Shown: piece after piece, positions 1 to 6,349 of the stretch | How the letters are laid out: each line of letters starts with the position of its first letter | How positions within the stretch are numbered: the stretch's first letter is position 1 | Assembly: GCA_027457205.1 (NCBI GenBank) | Contig: DAIDTM010000280.1 | Span: 1-7,669, forward strand | Source of the DNA: Anaerolineae bacterium | GTDB taxonomy: Bacteria > Chloroflexota > Anaerolineae > UBA4142 | Direction of reading: 5' to 3' | DNA length: 7,669 bases | Made by a program: the position numbers and the translations under genes | Notes under the pieces: generated by a model | Told to the model about the DNA's origin: nothing | What the model saw: only the letters and a program-made list of their open reading frames with translations | The model's database searches: none

Positions 1-337
1 GGACGGCTTCCAGGATGCGCCGCCAGAAATACGCTTCCGCCCAGTACCACGGCACATTGAGCCACGACTTGCCGAGATGCTCACGCGCGCGTGCGTTCCA
101 GTCCGACTGATCGGCGGCGTCTTCGCGCAGCGGCTGAATCACGCCGCCGGTGATTTCATCGCGGAGCGCGCGCAGCGCCGCGGCTATCGTCGGCGGATAA
201 TCGTTCCACGCGATGATGTCTTCGATCAGACGCGGATGGCGGACAGCAAAAGTGGTGTAGGCAAAAGAATCGCGTTCCGATGTCATCAGCACCGGCGGCA
301 GCGCGGTCGCCGGCTTTATAGTTTGATGAACAGCCAT
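1..337 (-). CDS. ARMT1-like / DUF89 damage-control phosphatase domain protein, N-terminal part (runs off the left edge)
   Basis: Reading the minus strand from the ATG at 337-335 gives 112 uninterrupted residues up to the window edge. They begin MAVHQTIKPATALPPVLMTS and go on with FAYTTFAVRHPRLIEDII, WNDYPP, LRALRDEITGG and VPWYWAEAYFWRRILEAV. This matches the N-terminal helical region of the DUF89/ARMT1-like family as I remember it (PP-lMts...SFA..T...R.P.ii..vi..NDYPp, then the W-Y-F-AEayfyrRlLea segment). Family members are metal-dependent phosphatases thought to clear damaged or side-product phosphometabolites. The metal-binding core lies beyond the window, so activity cannot be judged. 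The chosen start overlaps the end of the TSUP gene by 22 nt and has no clear Shine-Dalgarno; Met18 (286-284) is an alternative start just after the permease stop. The overlap suggests co-transcription with the two genes upstream. The family call is fairly firm; the substrate is unknown. Confidence 0.8.
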   Translation of the reverse strand, partial: MAVHQTIKPATALPPVLMTSERDSFAYTTFAVRHPRLIEDIIAWNDYPPTIAAALRALRDEITGGVIQPLREDAADQSDWNARAREHLGKSWLNVPWYWAEAYFWRRILEAV

Positions 338-1083
338 ACCGATACAACCAAGCCAATGGCGACGACGAAGCCGCGCAGCACGCGCTGATCGACGCGGGTC
401 GCCAACCGCGCGCCGGCAAATCCGCCGATGATCGATCCAATCGTCATCAAGATCGCGAGGGGCCAATTGATCAATCCGCGCGCCGCGAAATAAAAAAAGG
501 CGATGAGGTTGATACCAACCGCCAGGATCGTTTTCAGCCCGTTCATCCGGTGAATGTCGCGCAAGCCCATGATGCTTAGCGATCCCAGCATCAGGATGCC
601 AATGCCCGCGCCGAAATAGCCGCCGTACGTCGCGACGAAAAGCTGAAAAAGAAATCCCCACACGCGTCCCGGCATCGAGACGCGCTCGTCAGTTTCGGTG
701 CGCTTGATCAGCCGATCGATCAGATCGCGCGAGGCAAACAGGAGCGTCGCGAACAGCACCAGAAACGGCACGACCAGATCGAAAACCGCCGGCGGCGTGA
801 TGACGAGCACGATCGCGCCGAGCAGACCGCCGATCAGACTGGGCAAGAACAAGGCAGTCAGCAGACCGCGGTCTGGTTTGATGTCGCGGCTGTACGCATA
901 CGCGCTGCTCAGCGAGCCGGGCCACATCGCCGCGGTGTTCGTCGCGTTTGCCGGAATCGCTGGCACGCCGAACGCGAGCAACGCGGGAAATGAAAGCAAC
1001 GTGCCGCCGCCCGCCACCGAATTGATCGCGCCGGCGATCATCCCGGCGAAAAATAGAGCAACCATTCCAATCAAGTTTTCCAT
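316..1083 (-). CDS. TSUP family (TauE/SafE-like) sulfite/organosulfonate permease
   Basis: This 255-residue protein is mostly hydrophobic, with about eight predicted membrane segments. It carries the duplicated TSUP signature: NSVAGGGTLLSFP at residues 21-33, ANATNTAAMWPG at 45-56, then in the second half YGGYFGAGIGILML at 153-166, HRMNGLKT at 178-185 and GGFAGARLA at 220-228. TauE/SafE proteins of this length are inner-membrane carriers proposed to move sulfite, sulfoacetate or other small sulfur or carboxylate anions; the substrate cannot be read from sequence. The ATG at 1083-1081 lies inside the end of the CocE gene, in a different frame and overlapping by 13 nt. A GGAG sits 13 nt upstream, too far to be a strong ribosome site, so translational coupling to the upstream gene is likely. 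The ATG of the DUF89 gene lies within its last 22 nt. No defects are seen. Confidence 0.92.
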   Translation of the reverse strand: MENLIGMVALFFAGMIAGAINSVAGGGTLLSFPALLAFGVPAIPANATNTAAMWPGSLSSAYAYSRDIKPDRGLLTALFLPSLIGGLLGAIVLVITPPAVFDLVVPFLVLFATLLFASRDLIDRLIKRTETDERVSMPGRVWGFLFQLFVATYGGYFGAGIGILMLGSLSIMGLRDIHRMNGLKTILAVGINLIAFFYFAARGLINWPLAILMTIGSIIGGFAGARLATRVDQRVLRGFVVAIGLVVSVWLFIKL

Positions 1084-2810
1084 TCGACGGATTCAGCTCC
1101 AAAGAGGGGTAACACCAGCGCGGACGGACGCGCGGCGTCGTGGTAAATTGTTTGCTCGGCAGCTGCCATCCGCGTCGCCGTCGCGATCGGTTCGCCGGTG
1201 CCCAGGCTGCGATTCCACCGCGGATGCGCGCCGCTCGACACTTGCAAACGAATGCGATGCCCGCGCAAGAATCGCTGCGCGGTCGCCCACATTTCGATCA
1301 CGATGCGCGCGCTGCCATCCGGCTGTGCCGCGGCGCTGCCCGGCTCGATGCGGAACAGCCCATCACAAACGTTGAGCGAGCGACCGTCGGGCTGCACGTC
1401 GCACAGCCGCGCGAAAAAATCGGTATGCGCGCGACTCGAGCGCACAAACAATTCCGATCTCACCCAGCCGATCACATCGACGTCGCTACCGAGCGGCGGC
1501 GTCGTGTACGTTAGCACATCTGGACGGGCTTCCAGCGCGCGGTTGTCCTTCGCGCCGCCATCCTGGTGGTACACTGGACCACCGACCGCCGGCGTCGGAT
1601 CTGCCGGGTCGTATCGATAATGGTCTGCTGGTGAATTTAGCGTTGGCAGCTCCGCCGCGAGCCGCGCGTGATCGTGCAGATAGAAACGCGTTTCGCGCGC
1701 GGGCGGGGGCCACGAGTCAAACTCGCGCCACTGGTCTGCGCCCATCACGTAAAGGCGAACCGGTTTGGCGCGGAGCCGGCGGCGGATACTTTTGAGATTC
1801 GCATCGAACCACGCGACGCCGGCGCGCAGCGCTTCTGCCGCGCCGGCAACGTCGAGATGCCGCCAAGGACCAACGGTCAGATAGGGTTGGTATCCTGCCG
1901 CGCGCAGCGCCGCGTAATCGGTGAGCAGCTGGTAGAGCAAGATGTCGTACCAACCAGAAACAAAATGCGTCGCCGCACGCACGCGCGCCATCTGCGCGCC
2001 GTGATCAACCGATTTCCAGAACGGCGCATCGGTGTGCGCGTTCTCCAGCCACGTGCGATAGTACGGTACAGAACGTCCCAGGACGATTCGGTCTGCTTCG
2101 CCGATGGGCAGGTGCGCGAATGCCGGCGCAAGCGCGCGCGTCTGCGCGCGCGGATCGATGAATCGATTGAGGGCGGTCCGCAATCGTTCCAATGTCTCGC
2201 CGCGCGGATGGAGATTGTCGAGCCAGCGCAACATTCCGTCCAGCCCGAACGCGCTGCCGGTGTACGGATTGATCTGCGAGCCGGTGACGCTGGGCAACAG
2301 CGCCTTCAAGTAATCGGGCGCGTCGGCGGCGACCGCCCACTGGACGTATCCTTCGTAACTCGGTCCCCACAGTCCCAGGTTACCGTCGAACCAGGGTTGG
2401 CGCGCGATCCATTCGATGGTGGCGCGTCCATCGCGCGCCTCGTTGACGAATGGCTCCCATTCGCCTTCGGAATCAAAACGACCGCGCGTGTCCTGAACGA
2501 TGACGTGATAGCCGCGCTCGGCAAATCGCTGCGAGACGAACATGTGCAGAATTCCCAGCGTCGTGCCGCGCAGATCGCGCCCGTACGGCGTGCGAATCAA
2601 AATCGTTGGAAACGCGCCGCGCGTGTTCGGGTAATAATGATCCGCGACGAGCGCGATGCCGTCCGGCATCGGCACGCGCACGCCGCGCTCGACTGTGACC
2701 GCGTGCCGCGCGCGTGGCAGAGCCAGCCACCGCGCGATCCAGCGGCGGCGCGTGGCGTAAGCGATCATGCCGAGAAATCCGAGAACGATGAAGGTCTGTT
2801 TTTTGCTCAT
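1071..2810 (-). CDS. CocE/NonD family hydrolase (X-Pro dipeptidyl-peptidase S15-like serine hydrolase)
   Basis: This 579-residue protein starts with a short basic N-terminus and a hydrophobic segment (about residues 6-18), so it may be membrane-anchored. The alpha/beta-hydrolase core follows: MPDGIALVADHYYP (48-61), RTPYGR (73-78), the oxyanion-side stretch VIVQDTRGRFDSEGEWEPF (103-121), and the nucleophile elbow GPSYEGYVQW with Ser151. The other triad candidates are Asp289 in FVSGWYD and His318 in GPWRH. A C-terminal jelly-roll region (about 370-570) holds the usual S15/CocE pattern, including DFFARLCDV, IRLQVSSGAHPRWNRS and TIYHD. The length fits CocE/NonD hydrolases, which cleave esters or amides such as cocaine, acylated amino acids and beta-lactam side chains; the substrate here is unknown. 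A GGCGGA six bases before the ATG is a plausible ribosome site. The gene starts 25 nt after the stop of the alpha/beta hydrolase gene and overlaps the TSUP gene at its end. Confidence 0.93.
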   Translation of the reverse strand: MSKKQTFIVLGFLGMIAYATRRRWIARWLALPRARHAVTVERGVRVPMPDGIALVADHYYPNTRGAFPTILIRTPYGRDLRGTTLGILHMFVSQRFAERGYHVIVQDTRGRFDSEGEWEPFVNEARDGRATIEWIARQPWFDGNLGLWGPSYEGYVQWAVAADAPDYLKALLPSVTGSQINPYTGSAFGLDGMLRWLDNLHPRGETLERLRTALNRFIDPRAQTRALAPAFAHLPIGEADRIVLGRSVPYYRTWLENAHTDAPFWKSVDHGAQMARVRAATHFVSGWYDILLYQLLTDYAALRAAGYQPYLTVGPWRHLDVAGAAEALRAGVAWFDANLKSIRRRLRAKPVRLYVMGADQWREFDSWPPPARETRFYLHDHARLAAELPTLNSPADHYRYDPADPTPAVGGPVYHQDGGAKDNRALEARPDVLTYTTPPLGSDVDVIGWVRSELFVRSSRAHTDFFARLCDVQPDGRSLNVCDGLFRIEPGSAAAQPDGSARIVIEMWATAQRFLRGHRIRLQVSSGAHPRWNRSLGTGEPIATATRMAAAEQTIYHDAARPSALVLPLFGAESVEWKT

Positions 2811-2835
2811 GGTTATTCCGCCACTGCAAAGAACG

Positions 2836-3642
2836 CTAGAGTGGATGACGCGCCAGAAATTCTTTCACAACACGATCCACCTCAGCCCGAAACTCGATAA
2901 AGAACATATGCCGACCACCCCGCACCAGGTAAAGCTCAGCGCCCGGGATTCGCTCCGCCAACAAATGAGCGTTCGCCACTGGGACAATTTGATCGTCGCT
3001 GCCATGAAGAACAAGCGTTGGGACAGTGATCGTGGGAAGCACATCCCAAGTATCATGCCCCTCGCTGGCATCGGCATGGAGCCGCTCGGCATATTCAGGC
3101 ATCGGTTGTTTGACTGACGCGCGCATACTGAGGAAGAATTGCGGCAGCGCCCGTTTGTGCGCGAAAAACGTATCGACCAGCTTTGGATCGGATTGGGTAA
3201 TGCGCGCACGAATCTCAGCAGATGGGCGAACGCCGTGTGGATTGCCTGGGGAGCTGCACGCCAGCACAAGCGCTCCAACCCGGTCACCATGGTCGATGCC
3301 CAGCCATTGACCTATCGCTCCGCCCATGGAAGCGCCATAGACATGAGCACGGGGCAAACCCAATTGATCCAAAATCGCAACCGCATCCCGGGCGAAGCCC
3401 CGCGTGGAATAAGCTGGCTGTTCCGGCTTGTCACTTTGACCGGTGCCGCGCTGGTCGTAGACGATGACCCGATAATGCTTCAAGTCACCACGAACCAAGT
3501 TCCAGAGATGATGATCGCTCGCCCGTCCGGCGATCAGTAAGAGTGGTTCGCCCGCTCCGCTGACTTCAAAATAGAGACGGACGCCATCTTCTGCAAACGC
3601 AAATGGCAAGCCGAGACTCCAATCTTCAGAATCATCATCCAT
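2836..3642 (-). CDS. Alpha/beta fold hydrolase (3-oxoadipate enol-lactonase/esterase-like)
   Basis: This 268-residue protein has a complete alpha/beta-hydrolase layout: the strand and oxyanion region PLLLIAGRASDHHLW (33-47), VIVYDQRGTGQSDKP (59-73), and the nucleophile elbow VYGASMGGAIGQWL with Ser105. Asp217 in LHGSDDQIVP is the likely acid and His245 in GGRHMFF the base. Residues about 132-203 form the variable lid. Such proteins hydrolyse esters, lactones or related bonds; the family is too broad to name a substrate. No signal peptide or membrane segment is seen, so it is probably cytoplasmic. It begins 11 nt after the GCTGGGC end of the attC-like element and has no convincing Shine-Dalgarno. 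Its composition is more moderate than the CGCG-rich genes around it, which with its position suggests arrival as part of a cassette-like insert. No attC-like site follows its TAG stop; the CocE gene begins 25 nt on. Confidence 0.92.
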   Translation of the reverse strand: MDDDSEDWSLGLPFAFAEDGVRLYFEVSGAGEPLLLIAGRASDHHLWNLVRGDLKHYRVIVYDQRGTGQSDKPEQPAYSTRGFARDAVAILDQLGLPRAHVYGASMGGAIGQWLGIDHGDRVGALVLACSSPGNPHGVRPSAEIRARITQSDPKLVDTFFAHKRALPQFFLSMRASVKQPMPEYAERLHADASEGHDTWDVLPTITVPTLVLHGSDDQIVPVANAHLLAERIPGAELYLVRGGRHMFFIEFRAEVDRVVKEFLARHPL

Positions 3643-3653
3643 GAGTCAAAGTC

Positions 3654-3787
3654 GCCCAGCGGTTGGCGTTAGCGACGGCTGGGTGGACGTGGACAAGGTT
3701 TGGGAGCAGAAAAATCCGAAACCCGATAAATGCTTGAAAATGCCGCACGCGAAGCATCCGAGCCGTTCGCTGCACGTGGTGTTAGGC
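3654..3787 (-). other. attC-like structured element (putative integron cassette recombination site)
   Basis: Read on the minus strand, the element opens with GCCTAAC (3787-3781, a perfect RYYYAAC core) and closes with GCTGGGC (3660-3654, GTTRRRY with one mismatch at its second base). The two ends are imperfect complements. Inside them, AGCGAACGGCT (3771-3761) pairs with AGCCGTCGCT (3680-3671) as a 10-bp stem with one extra base, the extrahelical-base feature that attC sites use for strand choice. A smaller inner hairpin pairs TGCTT (3731-3735 on the plus strand) with AAGCA (3752-3756). The 134-bp length is within the range known for long attC/VCR-type sites. The CPBP stop TAA lies inside the first core, and the next gene starts 11 nt beyond the second. 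Departures from canon are the mismatch at the crossover base and the 9-10 nt unpaired spacers between outer and inner arms. It could instead be another palindromic repeat family. Confidence 0.55.
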
Positions 3788-4561
3788 AACACGCATATTG
3801 TTTCTCGTTAGAAGGCGCTCGGCGGTAAGGATGGCGATGGCAAAGCATAACGCAATGAGACCGAAAAGTCGAGGATCGTAGAACGAGCCATTGTTTGGGA
3901 AGAGTTGCCAACACAAGTTGATCATCGCGTGGAACACAGCCGCGGCAAATACGCTCATCCCAGAATGGATGTAGAGCCAACCCATTATCGTTCTTAATGA
4001 GATCGTGCCTAGAGACCACCACGCAATCCACTCTACCGAGCGATGAGCTTGTATGAGCGGTATAAAATGCCAAACCGCCCAAACCAATCCAAGCAATACG
4101 CCGGCAGTGATCATTCCCCCCTGACGCAGTAGTGGTTCCGTGGCGTAACCGGACCAGCCAATTTCCTCTCCGAGCGCAGCAATAAAAAATAATACAAACA
4201 TTGGAAAAATGGCAAGAGTCAATGGCGCAGGATTCGGAAGTAATTCGCCGATTACACGCATAATCCCATACGCTAAAACAGTTATGGCTGGGTTTATGAA
4301 TATGACGGCAAGATACCAATTCTTGTTTTTTACGCGCTTGAAATCAAATGATCGCTGTAGGAGTCGAAGAACACCCGATAGACGATCGTTTTTATAAATG
4401 AGAACAAGCGCCCCGAGTGCCGGGGTGAATGCTCCAATGGCACTAATGGGAACGCCTGGGAGTAATTGGATTGGCTTTATTGCGCCCAACACCCAAAATG
4501 GAATTGAGAGCGCAAATACAAGCGCAAAAAAGGTAAAAACAGATTCGTGTCTGTCTTGCAC
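3782..4561 (-). CDS. CPBP family intramembrane metalloprotease (CAAX protease / bacteriocin-processing, Abi-like)
   Basis: This 259-residue polytopic membrane protein has the CPBP (former Abi/DUF2324-type) motif set: GEEIGWSGY with Glu132-Glu133, then LVWAVWHF with His165, then FHAMINLCW with His211 and Asn215. These are the residues that coordinate the metal and water in the family. The usual Arg of EExxxR is replaced by Ser137. Related proteins include Rce1-type CAAX proteases, bacteriocin self-immunity and maturation proteins and membrane-signalling proteases; the target here is unknown. The GTG start at 4561-4559 is supported by a GGAG five bases upstream. That start lies close behind a GTTAGGT core at 4583-4577, and the stop TAA is embedded in the GCCTAAC core of the attC-like element. 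AT content is clearly higher than in the neighbours (the line 4201-4260 counts 28 of 60 G+C, against 45 of 60 for 2101-2160), consistent with horizontal acquisition. Confidence 0.88.
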   Translation of the reverse strand: MQDRHESVFTFFALVFALSIPFWVLGAIKPIQLLPGVPISAIGAFTPALGALVLIYKNDRLSGVLRLLQRSFDFKRVKNKNWYLAVIFINPAITVLAYGIMRVIGELLPNPAPLTLAIFPMFVLFFIAALGEEIGWSGYATEPLLRQGGMITAGVLLGLVWAVWHFIPLIQAHRSVEWIAWWSLGTISLRTIMGWLYIHSGMSVFAAAVFHAMINLCWQLFPNNGSFYDPRLFGLIALCFAIAILTAERLLTRNNMRVA

Positions 4562-4566
4562 GAGAA

Positions 4567-4570
4567 CTCC
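4567..4570 (-). promoter_or_regulatory. Ribosome binding site supporting the GTG start of the CPBP gene
   Basis: The minus strand reads GGAG followed by five bases and then GTG. No in-frame ATG gives a full-length protein, so this site decides the start. It lies inside the short stretch between the GTTAGGT core and the gene, as cassette genes often carry their own leader. Confidence 0.6.
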
Positions 4571-4576
4571 GATGCC

Positions 4577-4583
4577 ACCTAAC
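4577..4583 (-). other. GTTRRRY core sequence at the head of the CPBP gene (possible cassette/host junction)
   Basis: GTTAGGT on the minus strand fits the integron core consensus GTTRRRY exactly. It stands 15 nt before the GTG start and marks the point where GC-rich acnX sequence gives way to the lower-GC insert. A seven-base degenerate motif occurs often by chance, so its weight comes only from its position and orientation relative to the attC-like element at the other end of the same gene. Confidence 0.4.
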
Positions 4584-4612
4584 TCTTGATTGAGCGAAAT
4601 GGCGCTCGTTTC

Positions 4613-6349
4613 CTACGCTACAACGACGCCCTCTTCTCCAATTCGCAATCGCTGCCCCGTTCGCAGTTGGGCGAATTCTGCCGGCGCAAGCGCGACGATC
4701 GGAATCGGCTGGGCGTACATTTCGTCAGCGACGATGGACGCGAGCGCGAAAAATGAATCGACACCGGTCGTGAGGATGGCTGCCGGCGCGGTTTTGGCGC
4801 GCACCGCTTCGAGGAGCACCGCGGTCGTCGTCGACGAACCGCGCGTGAACGGCACCGCAAGGATTCTGCCCGCGGCGATTTCGCCGGCGAGAGAATGCCG
4901 CCGGTCGATGATCTCACCGGTGTGGTAATCGTACCCGCCCCAAAACGAAAGTGGCTCGTTGCTCACCAACGCGATGCCTTCCGCAGACCCAGGAATCACA
5001 ACTTGATTTTCTGTATTTCCCTGGGTAAAATGAGGAATGAGGGAAATAGAGGAACTTGAACCTACCCACAACGATTCATCCCGCACCACGCGCCCTTCCA
5101 CCGCCGATCGCACGCAATCCGCGAGCGAGCCGAACGTGACGCGCGTGTTGAGCATCCCTGGCGCGTAGTACGCGTATTTGCCAGAATTCGTCATCAGCGT
5201 TTTGATCTCCGGCGGCAGCATCGGCGAGGCGAGGATGCACGTATCGACCGTTACCTTGCCGCCGAACGCTTCCAGCGCGTCGAGATAGCCAGCTTGTTTC
5301 GCTAGCAGCGTCATCGCACGCGATGAGGTGACGAGGAATTGGACGCGCGGATGTACGCGCTTGCCGGCGACGAGTGGTGCGAGCTGTTTGAATTCGGCGA
5401 GCGAAAAATGCGGGCTGCCGAGCACGACCATGTCGAGTTGATCGCCGTCGGCAGTCGAAGACCCCGCGATTTCTGCGTGGGTGGTTAGTTCGCGGCGCGC
5501 CGCGCGCAGCGCGCCTATCGTCACATTGATGGTTTGCGCGGGCGCGCGTCCTTGAAATGCCGCGTCGCGCGTCGGCGCTTCCGGCGTCACGCCGACGATG
5601 TGAAAGAGCGCGACGGTGCCGGACGATGCCGCTGCCGCGCCGAGCGCCTTGAGCTGATCTTCGGTCGGCTGAACTGCCAAGCCATCGATCACCGGGATAC
5701 GGTCTTGCGCGAGTTTGCCGATCAAGTGACCGAGCACGGGATAGAACGAATCGTCGCGCTGAACAGGAAGAGGAATGTCGATCAAACGCATGAGGATTTC
5801 GCCGGCGCGATTTTCGGTGAGGTGCAAGCCGTACGCGGGCACGCGCCCGGTGATCGCGCAGCAAATGTCGAGCAAGTCGGGATAGCGTTCCGTCCGCGCG
5901 CCGATGACGGAGTTGGCAAACGCGATCGCGTTCTATTCGCCCCAGCAAATCTGCTGACCCCAGCGCGGCTTTAGCTCGGTCTGGTACGGCGCGCACGTCC
6001 ACGTGGGTACCGCACCCATACTTTGGTACGCAACCATTTGCCGTTGCGCGTTGCGCGCCCACTCTGCCGGCACCGCCCACTCTTGCCAGTGATGCTCGTC
6101 GAGTCCGCTGACGTTCAGCGTCGCTGGCACCGCGACGCGCGCGCCGGCGCTCGCGAGCCGCTCGGCAAACTCCATTCCGGCTTCGCCGATATAGATCGTG
6201 CTGTCGATGTGCGCTGCAGAAATGTCCATCAACTCGCGCGCGCCAAACACGTCCGCCATGCGGGCGACAATCGACATCGCCATTCGCGCGGCGGGTCCGC
6301 GCGCGCCGGTGAGCATCGCGCGGTCGGCGTCGGAGAGAGTGAGTGTCAC
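4613..6349 (-). pseudogene. Fused aconitase X (large catalytic plus C-terminal swivel domain) interrupted by one in-frame TAG
   Basis: The frame from the GTG at 6349-6347 to the TAG at 4615-4613 spans 578 codons and is broken only by a TAG at 5935-5933 (codon 139). Homology continues across it: GQQICWGE-stop-NAIAFANSVIGARTERYPD, where the family has a conserved Ser (ESNA/ESSA). A single C-to-A change of TCG explains it. The large domain shows TLNVSGLDEHHW (77-88), TCAPY with Cys119, DICCAITGR (Cys163/164), VDTC with Cys371 and DC with Cys412, cysteines of the kind that bind the Fe-S cluster. The swivel (DUF126) domain starts near codon 454 with VIPGSAEGIALVSNEPLSFWGG and includes TRGSSTTTAVLLEA. 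AcnX enzymes are dehydratases; fused bacterial forms include cis-3-hydroxy-L-proline dehydratase, while archaeal split forms are phosphomevalonate dehydratase. The GTGA overlap with the dus stop implies coupling. It may be a pseudogene, a sequence error or a readthrough gene; separate pieces would be 6349-5933 and about 5875-4613. Confidence 0.85.
5015..5047. repeat. Palindrome with 8-bp arms inside the aconitase-X interdomain linker
   Basis: ATTTCCCT at 5015-5022 is matched by its exact complement AGGGAAAT at 5040-5047 around a 17-nt loop. The surrounding stretch (about 4998-5058) is AT-rich within GC-rich acnX and encodes the linker SISLIPHFTQGNTENQ between the large and swivel domains. It looks like a small inserted repeat kept in frame. 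Confidence 0.5.

Noticed and set aside
2130..2153. GCGCGC-rich palindromic run as a regulatory or recombination site.
   Set aside because: Such runs are common throughout the GC-rich genes here and this one encodes ordinary Ala/Arg-rich CocE sequence.
1668..2900. A 410-residue plus-strand reading frame opposite the CocE gene.
   Set aside because: Its protein is Arg-rich and low in complexity with no recognisable motif; it is the antisense shadow of a well-supported GC-rich gene.
3669..4319. A 216-residue minus-strand frame overlapping the CPBP gene.
   Set aside because: It is off-frame to a gene with complete CPBP motifs and has no recognisable domain of its own.
4592..4607. Hairpin GAGCG/CGCTC just after the acnX stop as an intrinsic terminator.
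   Set aside because: Only a 5-bp stem and no T-run on the minus strand, so too weak to call.
4577..4672. A second attC-like element between GCCCAAC (4672-4666) and GTTAGGT (4583-4577) at the end of acnX.
   Set aside because: The first core lies in well-conserved AcnX coding sequence (FAQLRTG), and I find no paired inner arms between the two motifs; the match to a degenerate 7-mer is probably chance.
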